Position numbers and translations under genes: made by a program
Notes under the pieces: generated by a model
Seen by the model: only the letters and a program-made list of their open reading frames with translations
What the model was told of the DNA's origin: nothing
The model's database searches: none
Assembly (NCBI RefSeq): GCF_014650815.1
Contig: NZ_BMVR01000002.1
Coordinates: 558,001-622,000, forward strand
Direction of reading: 5' to 3'
Length of the DNA: 64,000 bases
From: Streptomyces flavofungini
GTDB taxonomy: Bacteria > Actinomycetota > Actinomycetes > Streptomycetales > Streptomycetaceae
Part shown: in pieces, positions 1 through 8,527 of the stretch
Position numbering within the stretch: position 1 is the first letter of the stretch
Layout of the letters: each line of letters begins with the position of its first letter

Positions 1-1240
<1,240 letters not shown>

Positions 1241-1250
1241 CGGTTGCGGA

Positions 1251-1278
1251 CGGCGGGGGATGGATTTCGCCCCCGCCG
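1251..1278 (+). terminator. Hairpin after class I fumarase
   Basis: A 9-bp perfect stem (CGGCGGGGG / CCCCCGCCG) with a 10-nt loop begins 10 nt after the fumarase stop. It has no U tract, as is usual for Streptomyces terminators. Confidence 0.55.
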
Positions 1279-1297
1279 CCCCTACCCGTCCCGTCAC

Positions 1298-1376
1298 CAG
1301 GGGCTGCGCCCCTTTGACCCCCAAGTGCGGGCTATCTGTGGCTGGGCGCGCAGTTCCCCGCGCCCCTTTGGGGCGC
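1298..1376. repeat. Dispersed Streptomyces intergenic repeat (GGGCGCGCAGTTCCCCGCGCCCC type)
   Basis: The spacer between the convergent fumarase and SGNH genes carries a self-complementary block (CAGGGGCTGCGCCCC, then GGGCGCGCAGTTCCCCGCGC and CCCCTTTGGGGCGC). I recognise this block from memory as a very common intergenic element in Streptomyces genomes. It can fold into several hairpins and may act as a bidirectional terminator. Confidence 0.55.
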
Positions 1377-2924
1377 TTACGCGAACCGCTGGTTCGCCGC
1401 GCCCGTGCACTTCTGGAGCCGCAGCGGCTCCTTCGCGCCCGCGAGGGTCAGGCAGAGCGTGCTGTCCGCCGCCGGGCGCAGGGTCCCGGACTGCTTGACG
1501 AACTTCTGGTTGCCGTCGCCGTGGCAGTTCCAGAGGGTGACGGCGGTGCCTTCCTTGTACGCGCCCTCGGGCACGTCCAGGCAGCGGTCCTGGGTGAGGC
1601 CCGTGTGCAGGGAGCGTTGCCCGGAGTCGTACCACCAGGTCTGGTTGCGGTTGCCGGTGCAGTCCCAGCCCTGGACCTTGGTGCCGTTGCGGCTGCTTGA
1701 GGCGTCCACGTCGACGCAGGTCTTCGTGGCCTCGTTCGTCAGCGGCCGGTACGCGTCGTCCCAGCCGCCCTCCTGGAGCTTGGCGCTGCCCGTGGAGGCC
1801 GGGTCGGCGCAGCTGCCCTCGCGCCAGCCCGAGTTGTAGAGCTGGGTGAGGCAGGAGGCGAAGGCGCCGTGGCCCCGGGCGTTGGGGTGGAAGGACTGGC
1901 GGACCGAGTTGGAGTCCGGCGGGAACGGGTTGGTCAGGTCCACGTACAGGCCGCGGGCCCAGGTGTCCTCCATGCAGACCTCGTGGCCGTGGAAGAGCCG
2001 GGAGTTGTCGAGGTAGAGCGCGCCGGAGTTCTTCGCGGCCCTGCGCATCCCGCGTTCGAAGGCGGGCACGGCCTCGTTGCGGCCCCACTCGGTGTCGGAG
2101 TCGTACCCGAGGCCCCCGCAGGCCAGCTTGCCGGGGAACTGCGGGTTGTCGCGGAAGTCGGGGCCGATCGGGCTCGGGTAGCCCATGACGACGAGCTTGT
2201 AGTCGCCGCCCGCGTAGCCCGCCTGGTCCATGACGGTGCGCAGATCGCGTACGGACTGCTCGACCTTGGGCACCAGCGCGTCGACGCGGGCCTGCCAGCC
2301 CGCCTTGTACTTGGGCGCGCAGGGGCCCTGGAAGGTGAGATAGCGGGTCACGCAGTCGGTCATGACCGGTGAGAACTGCAGGTCGTCGTTGGCGCCGATG
2401 ACGAGCAGGATCGTCTTGATCCGGGTGTTGCGGGCCTTGATGGCGAGGTTGTCGCTCTGCACCAGCTCGTCCGCGTACTGCTGCTGGCCGCCGATCCTGA
2501 TGTTGGCGGTCTGCGCGCCCGAGCAGGCCACGTTGTACGTGACGTCCGCCGGGATGCCGGTGCGGTGGATGGCGGCGTCCGGCGAGCGGTGGCACCAGTT
2601 GTCGGGACCATTGGTGCCCTGCTCGTACGTGCCGATGCCCTCGCCGCTGATCTCGCTGTCCCCGAGGGAGATCAGGCCGGTCTTGCGGTCGGCGAGCGGG
2701 CGCTCGGCGGCGTCGCCGTAGAGCTTGGTGGCCTCGGCCGCGCGGATCTTCTCAAGCTCCGGCGGCAGTGGCGTCGCCGCCGGGGCGGGGCCCTTCGGGT
2801 CCGCGGCCTGCGCGGGGACGGCCGTCGCGGCCCCGCCGATCAGGACCGCGACGGCGGCGGCCGCCGTGAGCGTGCCGCGCAGCCGGCTCGCGCCGTCACG
2901 TCTGACGCGTTGAACGCGCTTCAT
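1377..2924 (-). CDS. Secreted SGNH/GDSL-type esterase with C-terminal ricin B-type lectin domain
   Basis: The 515-residue protein starts with a twin-basic N-region and a hydrophobic core ending in AVPAQAA, a Sec-type signal peptide. The SGNH hydrolase domain occupies about residues 70-355. It carries the GDS nucleophile block (ISLGDSEISGEG), a VIGANDD block, and the catalytic histidine in QSFHPNARGHGA. The last 120 residues form a beta-trefoil lectin with NQTWW, NQKFV and NQRFA repeats of the QxW type. The enzyme probably removes acyl groups from an extracellular polymer to which the lectin binds, but the substrate is unknown. The start is supported by GGGGAGGCGC just upstream. It is transcribed divergently from fumC across a 132-bp spacer. 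Confidence 0.88.
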   Translation of the reverse strand: MKRVQRVRRDGASRLRGTLTAAAAVAVLIGGAATAVPAQAADPKGPAPAATPLPPELEKIRAAEATKLYGDAAERPLADRKTGLISLGDSEISGEGIGTYEQGTNGPDNWCHRSPDAAIHRTGIPADVTYNVACSGAQTANIRIGGQQQYADELVQSDNLAIKARNTRIKTILLVIGANDDLQFSPVMTDCVTRYLTFQGPCAPKYKAGWQARVDALVPKVEQSVRDLRTVMDQAGYAGGDYKLVVMGYPSPIGPDFRDNPQFPGKLACGGLGYDSDTEWGRNEAVPAFERGMRRAAKNSGALYLDNSRLFHGHEVCMEDTWARGLYVDLTNPFPPDSNSVRQSFHPNARGHGAFASCLTQLYNSGWREGSCADPASTGSAKLQEGGWDDAYRPLTNEATKTCVDVDASSSRNGTKVQGWDCTGNRNQTWWYDSGQRSLHTGLTQDRCLDVPEGAYKEGTAVTLWNCHGDGNQKFVKQSGTLRPAADSTLCLTLAGAKEPLRLQKCTGAANQRFA

Positions 2925-3056
2925 TGCGCCTCCCCGGTTTCGTGTTACCCACGGTTTTTACTGGTGGGTAGGGGGGCTTGGGAATACTCCGAACAAGACA
3001 AGTGCTCAACTTTCTGAGGCAGTTGCGCATCCGGCACCACGGAAGGACCAACGGAC

Positions 3057-4490
3057 ATGAGCGGCGGCGACAGCGGCGAGCTTGGCCGAGACAACGGCGT
3101 TGACCAGGGCGGATACCGCGTCGAACACGACTCCATGGGCGAGGTGCGGGTCCCGGCCGACGCCAAGTGGCGGGCCCAGACCCAGCGCGCCGTGGAGAAC
3201 TTCCCCGTCTCCGGCCAGCGTCTGGAGCGCGCCCACATCGCGGCCCTCGCCGAGATCAAGGCGGCCGCCGCGAAGGTCAACGCGGAGCTCGGCGTCCTCG
3301 ACGCGGACATCGCCGGGGCCATCGTGGACGCCGCGCGCGAGGTCGCCGACGGGCGCTGGGACGCGCACTTCCCCGTCGACGTCTTCCAGACCGGCTCCGG
3401 CACCTCGTCCAACATGAACACCAACGAGGTCATCGCCACCCTCGCCACCGAGCGGCTCGGCCGGGACGTCCACCCCAACGACCACGTCAACGCCTCGCAG
3501 TCCTCCAACGACGTCTTCCCCTCCTCCCTCCACATCGCCGCCACCGCCGCCGTCACCGGCGACCTGATCCCCGCCCTCGACCACCTCGCCGCCGCCCTGT
3601 CGCGCAAGGCCGAGGAGTTCGCCGACGTCGTCAAGTCCGGGCGCACGCATCTGATGGACGCCACCCCCGTCACCCTCGGGCAGGAATTCGGGGGGTACGC
3701 GGCGCAGGTGCGGTACGGGGTCGAGCGGCTGCGGGCCTCGCTGCCGCGGCTCGCCGAACTGCCGCTCGGCGGGACCGCCGTGGGCACCGGCATCAACACC
3801 CCGCCCGGGTTCTCCGCCGCCGTCATCGCCGAGGTCGCGCGGGCCACGGGGCTGCCGCTCACCGAGGCGCGGGATCACTTCGAGGCGCAGGGAGCGCGGG
3901 ACGGGGTGGTCGAGACCTCCGGTCAGCTCCGGACCATCGCCGTCGGGCTCACCAAGATCTCCAACGATCTGCGGTGGATGGCCTCCGGGCCGCGGACCGG
4001 GCTCGCCGAGATCAGCCTGCCCGACCTGCAGCCCGGATCCTCGATCATGCCCGGCAAGGTGAATCCCGTCGTTCCCGAGGCCGTCCTCATGGTGGCCGCG
4101 CAGGTCACCGGCAACGACACCACCGTCGCCGTCGCGGGGGCCGCCGGGAACTTCGAGCTCAACGTCATGCTGCCCGTCATCGCCAAGAACGTCCTGGAGT
4201 CGGTGCGGCTGCTCGCCAACGCGTCGCGGCTGCTCGCCGACCGGACGGTCGACGGGATCGTCGCCCATCGCGAGCGGGCCCGCGAGTACGCCGAGTCCTC
4301 GCCGTCCGTCGTCACCCCGCTCAACAAGTACATCGGGTACGAGGAGGCGGCGAAGGTCGCCAAGCGGGCGCTGGCGGAGCGCCGGACGATTCGTGAGGTG
4401 GTCCTCGACGCGGGGTACGTCGACCGGGGCGCCCTGACCCTCGCCCAGTTGGACGAGGCGCTGGACGTGCTGCGGATGACGCGGCCGTAG
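3057..4490 (+). CDS. fumC: Class II fumarate hydratase
   Basis: This is a full-length fumarase C of 477 residues, the Fe-independent homotetrameric TCA enzyme of the aspartase/fumarase superfamily. The superfamily signature [11 protein letters not shown] is intact near residue 325. The substrate-binding stretches [13 protein letters not shown] and [12 protein letters not shown], and the [11 protein letters not shown] block, are also present. The N-terminal 25 residues before the conserved EHDSMGEV start are an extension. A GGAAGGA ribosome binding site lies 9 nt before the ATG. It is expected to supply fumarase activity when the Fe-S enzyme encoded upstream is damaged by oxidants. That role is known for other bacteria and is inferred here. 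Confidence 0.96.
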   Translation: MSGGDSGELGRDNGVDQGGYRVEHDSMGEVRVPADAKWRAQTQRAVENFPVSGQRLERAHIAALAEIKAAAAKVNAELGVLDADIAGAIVDAAREVADGRWDAHFPVDVFQTGSGTSSNMNTNEVIATLATERLGRDVHPNDHVNASQSSNDVFPSSLHIAATAAVTGDLIPALDHLAAALSRKAEEFADVVKSGRTHLMDATPVTLGQEFGGYAAQVRYGVERLRASLPRLAELPLGGTAVGTGINTPPGFSAAVIAEVARATGLPLTEARDHFEAQGARDGVVETSGQLRTIAVGLTKISNDLRWMASGPRTGLAEISLPDLQPGSSIMPGKVNPVVPEAVLMVAAQVTGNDTTVAVAGAAGNFELNVMLPVIAKNVLESVRLLANASRLLADRTVDGIVAHRERAREYAESSPSVVTPLNKYIGYEEAAKVAKRALAERRTIREVVLDAGYVDRGALTLAQLDEALDVLRMTRP

Positions 4491-4542
4491 GCCTTCGTGG
4501 GGGCGCCCCAGTCCCACCCCTTCCCGGTCCCCGGGGCTCCGC

Positions 4543-4680
4543 CCCGGACCCCGCTCCTCAATCGCCGGAGGGGCTGGATTTTCCAGCCCGTCGTGGGGGT
4601 CCCCCCTGCTCCTTAAGAGCTTGGGGGAGATTGAGGACGAGGCGCGAAGCGCCGACAGCGGGGGTCCGAGGGCGGCAGCC
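4543..4680. repeat. Dispersed intergenic repeat (TTGAGGACGAGGCGCGAAGCGCC type), inverted pair
   Basis: The spacer between fumC and the DUF402 gene contains CTCAATCGCCGGAGGGGCTG and, 70 bp later in the opposite orientation, GATTGAGGACGAGGCGCGAAGCGCC. The same family occurs at 17.35, 17.6-17.8 and 24.4 kb. The inverted pair could fold into a long stem that terminates fumC transcription. Confidence 0.6.
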
Positions 4681-4741
4681 CCCGGTTACGGGAAGGGGCG
4701 GGACTGGGGAAGCCCCCGGCAGGGCCCGCGGCCGCAGACCC

Positions 4742-4747
4742 TAATAT
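4742..4747 (+). promoter_or_regulatory. Probable -10 element of a leaderless promoter
   Basis: TAATAT ends 6 nt before the ATG at 4754, and no Shine-Dalgarno sequence lies between them. Transcription would therefore start at or next to the start codon. No clear -35 box is visible in the repeat-rich upstream DNA. Confidence 0.45.
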
Positions 4748-4753
4748 CTGTTC

Positions 4754-5434
4754 ATGACAGACGACGACGGAGCGGGCGCGGCGAAGGCGGCCCGGTGGGA
4801 GCCGGGGGCACAGATTCTGTGGCGGTACCGGGAGAACGCCGGGGACGGGTTCCACATTTGTCGGCCCGTCACCGTCGTGCGGGACGAAGAGGACCTGCTG
4901 GCCGTCTGGATGGCACCGGGCACGGAGTGCGTGAAGCCGGTGTTGGAGGACGGGACTCCGGTGCATCGGGAGCCGTTGGCCACGCGGTACACGAAGCCGC
5001 GTACGACCCGTCGGGACCACTGGTTCGGGACGGGTGTGCTGAAGCTGGCGCGGCCGGGCGAGCCGTGGTCGGTGTGGCTGTTCTGGGAGCCGGGCTGGCG
5101 GTTCAAGAACTGGTACGTGAACCTGGAGGAGCCGCGTACCCGCTGGCGCGGCGGCGTGGACTCCGAGGACCACTTCCTGGACATCTCCGTACACCCGGAC
5201 CGAAGTTGGCGCTGGCACGACGAGGACGAGTTCGCCCAGGCCCAGCGGGCGGGCCTGATGACGACGGCGCAGGCGGAGGCGGTGCGGGCGGCGGGTCACG
5301 CGGCCGTGGACGTCATCCGCGCCTGGGGCCCCCCTTTCGGGGACGACTGGCCGAGCTGGCGCCCGGACCCGTCGTGGCGAATTCCCGCCCTCCCGGAGGA
5401 CTGGGACCGTACGCCCGCGCACGTGTCCTCATGA
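4754..5434 (+). CDS. DUF402 domain protein
   Basis: The 226-residue protein matches DUF402-type proteins, soluble beta-barrel proteins related to the FomD/nucleoside diphosphate hydrolase fold. The core runs from about residue 15 to 190 and contains GTECVKPV, WSVWLFWEPGWRFKNWYVNLEEP and the acidic EDHFLDISVHPD stretch; the acidic residues would bind metal in characterised members. The C-terminal WGPPFGDDWPSWRPDPSW is also typical. No signal peptide or membrane segment is seen. Its cellular role is unknown. It is probably translated from a leaderless mRNA. Confidence 0.8.
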   Translation: MTDDDGAGAAKAARWEPGAQILWRYRENAGDGFHICRPVTVVRDEEDLLAVWMAPGTECVKPVLEDGTPVHREPLATRYTKPRTTRRDHWFGTGVLKLARPGEPWSVWLFWEPGWRFKNWYVNLEEPRTRWRGGVDSEDHFLDISVHPDRSWRWHDEDEFAQAQRAGLMTTAQAEAVRAAGHAAVDVIRAWGPPFGDDWPSWRPDPSWRIPALPEDWDRTPAHVSS

Positions 5435-5550
5435 GACCCTTGATGCGCCCCCGTGGTTCAAACGTAGGATCGTCCTCCGCAAGGGCGCACAGCAACAACT
5501 CCTCGTGCCCCCGCAGCGCCTGACAGGATGTCATCAAGGAGCGGCTGAAC

Positions 5551-6228
5551 GTGAGCGAGGCATACCGCGCGCCTGGCGGCCACGACCGCACGGGCCAGGC
5601 CGAGGCGTTCGACGCCATCGGCTCGGCCTACGACGTCGCGTTCCCGCACAAGGCGGGTCAACTCGCGGCCGGCCGCCGCCTCGCCGCGGAACTGCCCGCG
5701 GGCTCCCGGATCCTGGATGTGGGCTGCGGCACGGGCCTGCCGACGGCCCGGCAGTTCACGGAGGCGGGGCACACGGTACTCGGCGTGGACCTGTCGGCGG
5801 GCATGCTGGAGCTGGCGCGCGCGAACGTTCCGTCACCGATGGCCGAGTTCCGCCGGGTGGATCTGGCGGATCTGCGCCCCTCGGGCGAAGGACCGGGCGC
5901 TGTGGGGCAGTTCGACGGAATTGCCTGTTTCTTCGCGCTGTTGATGCTGCCCCGGAAGGAGATACCGTCTGCTCTTCGACTGCTGCGGTCCCTGCTCAGG
6001 CCCGGCGGTCTGCTGGGAATGTCCATGGTCGAGGCCGACCTTGACGACGCGGCAATTCCGTTCCTGGGGCACACAATCCGGGTATCCGGTTACCTGCGGG
6101 ACGAACTGCGGCAGGTCGTGCGGGACGCCGGCTTCGACATCGCCCACGAGGAGTCGTACTCGTACGCCCCGGCGAGGATCGATGCACCACCCGAGCACCA
6201 GTTATTCCTGCACTGCCGACGCGGCTGA
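5551..6228 (+). CDS. Class I SAM-dependent methyltransferase with a TTA codon
   Basis: The 225-residue Rossmann-fold methyltransferase has motif I ILDVGCGTGLPT near residue 53 and the acidic ribose-binding VLGVDLSAGML about 25 residues later. Post-motif LLRPGGLLGMSM follows, and the protein ends in HQLFLHCRRG. The substrate cannot be deduced. Translation begins at GTG; ATCAAGGAGCGGC upstream provides the ribosome binding site. Codon 218 (6202-6204) is TTA, the rarest Streptomyces codon, read by the bldA tRNA, so completion of this protein is probably limited to late growth. It lies 56 bp upstream of the SpoIIE-like phosphatase gene in the same direction. Confidence 0.82.
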   Translation: MSEAYRAPGGHDRTGQAEAFDAIGSAYDVAFPHKAGQLAAGRRLAAELPAGSRILDVGCGTGLPTARQFTEAGHTVLGVDLSAGMLELARANVPSPMAEFRRVDLADLRPSGEGPGAVGQFDGIACFFALLMLPRKEIPSALRLLRSLLRPGGLLGMSMVEADLDDAAIPFLGHTIRVSGYLRDELRQVVRDAGFDIAHEESYSYAPARIDAPPEHQLFLHCRRG

Positions 6229-6284
6229 GCAACGCTTGGACGGCGCGCGCGGCGCGCAGCCCCGGACGGACGGATTCGAAACGC

Positions 6285-8381
6285 GTGACGGAGCACCTCA
6301 GCCCCTACGAGGGCCGCAAGGCACCAGTTGCCCGGCCGACCGCCCCCGCGGATCCCCGCGGGGCACTGCTGCGTGCCCCGGAGACGGACACGTTCGGCTC
6401 CGGGGGCGTGAACGCCCTGCCCGCGCAGGCGCGCACGGGTGAACAGGACGCGGGCACGGGCAGCGAGCACGCCCAGTCGTCCACGCCCGCCACGGACGGC
6501 CCGGGCAGCCACCGCCCGCGCCCGGCTCCCGAGGGCGTACCGACGCAGCCACACCCCGGCCCCGACGCGGCCAGGCCCGGCACCGAGGGCCCGACGGCCC
6601 TCCCCGGCGTGAGTGACGTGCCGGGCGCCCCCGATGGCGCCGAGCGCCGCTCGGGCCGCCCGCGCCCGCCGGGTCCGGCGTCGATGCGGCGCGACGGGGA
6701 CCGGCTGCGGTTCGTGGGCGCCGCCACCCGGCGCATCGCCCGCGGCATCGACCTCGACGAGATCGTGATGGGCCTGTGCCGGGCCACGGTGCCGACGTTC
6801 TCGGACGCGATCCTCGTCTATCTGCGCGATCCGCTGCCGGTCGGCGACGAACGCCCGGCCGGGCCGCTGCTGCTGCGCCTGCGCCGCACCGACCGCATCC
6901 CGGAGGACCAGGACACCGACGGCGGCACGCTGCCCGCCTTCCAGGTCCAGTCCGACCTGTCGTCGGCCGCGGAGCTGTGCGAGGTCCGGGTGGGCAGCGC
7001 GCTCGCCGAGGTCCTGCGCGGGGTGCGGCCGGTGTTCGCGGACGCCGCGACGGCGCGCGGCGCGCTGCCCGAACTGCTCGGCGAGGGGCGCACGGTGCCC
7101 GGCGGTCAGCGCGCGATCCTGGCGCCGCTGCGGGGGCGGCGTCGGGTCATCGGCGCCGCGGTCTTCCTGCGCCGCCCGGACCGGCACCCCTTCGAGGCCG
7201 ACGACCTCCTGGTCGCCGCGCAGCTCGCCACGCACAGCGCGCTCGGCATCGACAAGGCCGTCCTGTACGGCCGCGAGGCGTACATCGCCGACGAGTTGCA
7301 GCGCACGATGCTGCCCGAGACCTTGCCGCGCGCCACCGGCGTGCGCCTGGCCTCGCGCTACCTCCCGGCCGCCGAGACCGCCCGCGTCGGCGGCGACTGG
7401 TATGACGCGATCCCGCTGCCCGGCAGCCGCGTCGCCCTGGTCGTCGGTGACGTCATGGGCCACTCCATGACCTCCGCCGCGATCATGGGCCAGCTCCGCA
7501 CCACCGCGCAGACCCTCGCCGGGCTCGACCTGCCGCCCCAGGAGGTCCTGCACCACCTCGACGAGCAGGCCCAGCGCCTCGGCTCCGACCGCATGGCGAC
7601 CTGTCTGTACGCGGTGTACGACCCCGTCTCGCACCGCATCACCATCGCCAACGCGGGCCACCCGCCGCCCGTCCTGCTGCACCTGGGCGGCCGCGCGGAG
7701 GTCCTGCGGGTACCGCCGGGCGCGCCCATCGGCGTGGGCGGCGTCGACTTCGAGGCCGTCGAGCTGGACGCGCCCGCGGGCGCCACGCTGCTGCTGTACA
7801 CGGACGGGCTCGTCGAGTCCCGCCTGCGCGACGTGTGGACCGGTATAGAACAGCTCCGCGAGCGCCTCGCCGCGACCGCGCAGCTCACCGGGCACGACCA
7901 CCCGCCGCCGCTTGAGGCCCTGTGCGACGAGGTCCTCGACATGCTCGGCCCCGGCGACCGCGACGACGACATCGCGCTGCTCGCCGCCCGCTTCGACGGG
8001 ATCGCCCCGAGCGACGTGGCGTACTGGTTCCTGGAACCGGAGGACGCCACGCCGTCGCGGGCCCGGCGGCTCGCCCGCAGCGCCCTGGAGCGCTGGGGCC
8101 TGACCGAGCTGAACGACGCCGTGGAACTCCTGGTGAGCGAGGTCGTCACCAACGCCGTGCGGTACGCCACGCGGCCGATCACGCTGCGGCTGCTGCGCAC
8201 GGACGTGCTGCGCTGCGAGGTCGGCGACGACGTGCCGCAGCTCCCCCGGCTGCGCCAGGCCCGCGCGACGGACGAGGGCGGCCGCGGGCTCTACCTGGTC
8301 AACAGGCTGGCGCGGCGCTGGGGTGCCACGCGGCTGAGCACGGGGAAGGTCGTCTGGTTCGAGCTGAACCAGAACGGCTGA
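6285..8381 (+). CDS. GAF / SpoIIE-type PP2C phosphatase / HATPase_c signalling protein
   Basis: The 698-residue cytosolic regulator has four parts. The first 120 residues are disordered and Pro/Gly-rich. A GAF-like sensor runs from about 140 to 335. A SpoIIE-type serine phosphatase domain (about 345-565) starts at LPETLP and contains the metal-binding motifs GGDWYD, GDVMGH and a DDDIALLAAR end. A C-terminal GHKL ATPase domain of the anti-sigma-factor type (about 580-695) has NDAVELLVSEVVTNAVRYA and DEGGRGLYLVN. Such proteins dephosphorylate anti-sigma-factor antagonists and can also act as kinases, controlling stress or developmental sigma factors. The partner is not in this window. The GTG start has no convincing Shine-Dalgarno sequence. 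Confidence 0.88.
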   Translation: MTEHLSPYEGRKAPVARPTAPADPRGALLRAPETDTFGSGGVNALPAQARTGEQDAGTGSEHAQSSTPATDGPGSHRPRPAPEGVPTQPHPGPDAARPGTEGPTALPGVSDVPGAPDGAERRSGRPRPPGPASMRRDGDRLRFVGAATRRIARGIDLDEIVMGLCRATVPTFSDAILVYLRDPLPVGDERPAGPLLLRLRRTDRIPEDQDTDGGTLPAFQVQSDLSSAAELCEVRVGSALAEVLRGVRPVFADAATARGALPELLGEGRTVPGGQRAILAPLRGRRRVIGAAVFLRRPDRHPFEADDLLVAAQLATHSALGIDKAVLYGREAYIADELQRTMLPETLPRATGVRLASRYLPAAETARVGGDWYDAIPLPGSRVALVVGDVMGHSMTSAAIMGQLRTTAQTLAGLDLPPQEVLHHLDEQAQRLGSDRMATCLYAVYDPVSHRITIANAGHPPPVLLHLGGRAEVLRVPPGAPIGVGGVDFEAVELDAPAGATLLLYTDGLVESRLRDVWTGIEQLRERLAATAQLTGHDHPPPLEALCDEVLDMLGPGDRDDDIALLAARFDGIAPSDVAYWFLEPEDATPSRARRLARSALERWGLTELNDAVELLVSEVVTNAVRYATRPITLRLLRTDVLRCEVGDDVPQLPRLRQARATDEGGRGLYLVNRLARRWGATRLSTGKVVWFELNQNG

Positions 8382-8451
8382 CCGGCTGACGGCTGACCGG
8401 CTGACGGCTGACGGCTGACCGGCTGACCGGCTGACCGGCTGACCGGCTGAC
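8376..8451. repeat. Ten-copy GGCTGAC(C) microsatellite-like tandem repeat
   Basis: Ten head-to-tail copies of GGCTGACC or GGCTGAC run from the last codons of the SpoIIE-like gene into the spacer before the terminator. The 7/8-nt unit places TGA stops in several frames. The first copy overlaps the gene's own stop codon. Confidence 0.9.
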
Positions 8452-8460
8452 GGCACAAGC

Positions 8461-8497
8461 GAAGGCGCCCGGAACCGAAGAGGTTCCGGGCGCCTTC
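8461..8497. terminator. Bidirectional terminator, 16-bp perfect stem
   Basis: GAAGGCGCCCGGAACC is followed by a 5-nt loop and its perfect reverse complement. The element sits between the convergent SpoIIE-like and penicillin-binding protein genes and can serve both. Confidence 0.85.
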
Positions 8498-8527
8498 GTG
8501 CTGCCCTGTGCGGCGGGCGTCGCCCGC

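Noticed and set aside
1294..2595. Long Arg/Gly/Pro-rich frames opposite the SGNH gene and many similar ones (for example 3167-4396, 6090-8456, 8498-10330, 12520-15084, 17900-19501, 30053-32047)
   Set aside because: These are shadow frames created by strong GC bias; they lack family motifs and overlap genes with clear domains on the other frame or strand.
5435..5550. tRNA-like GTGGTTCAAAC sequence near 5453
   Set aside because: No cloverleaf partner stems could be drawn around it.
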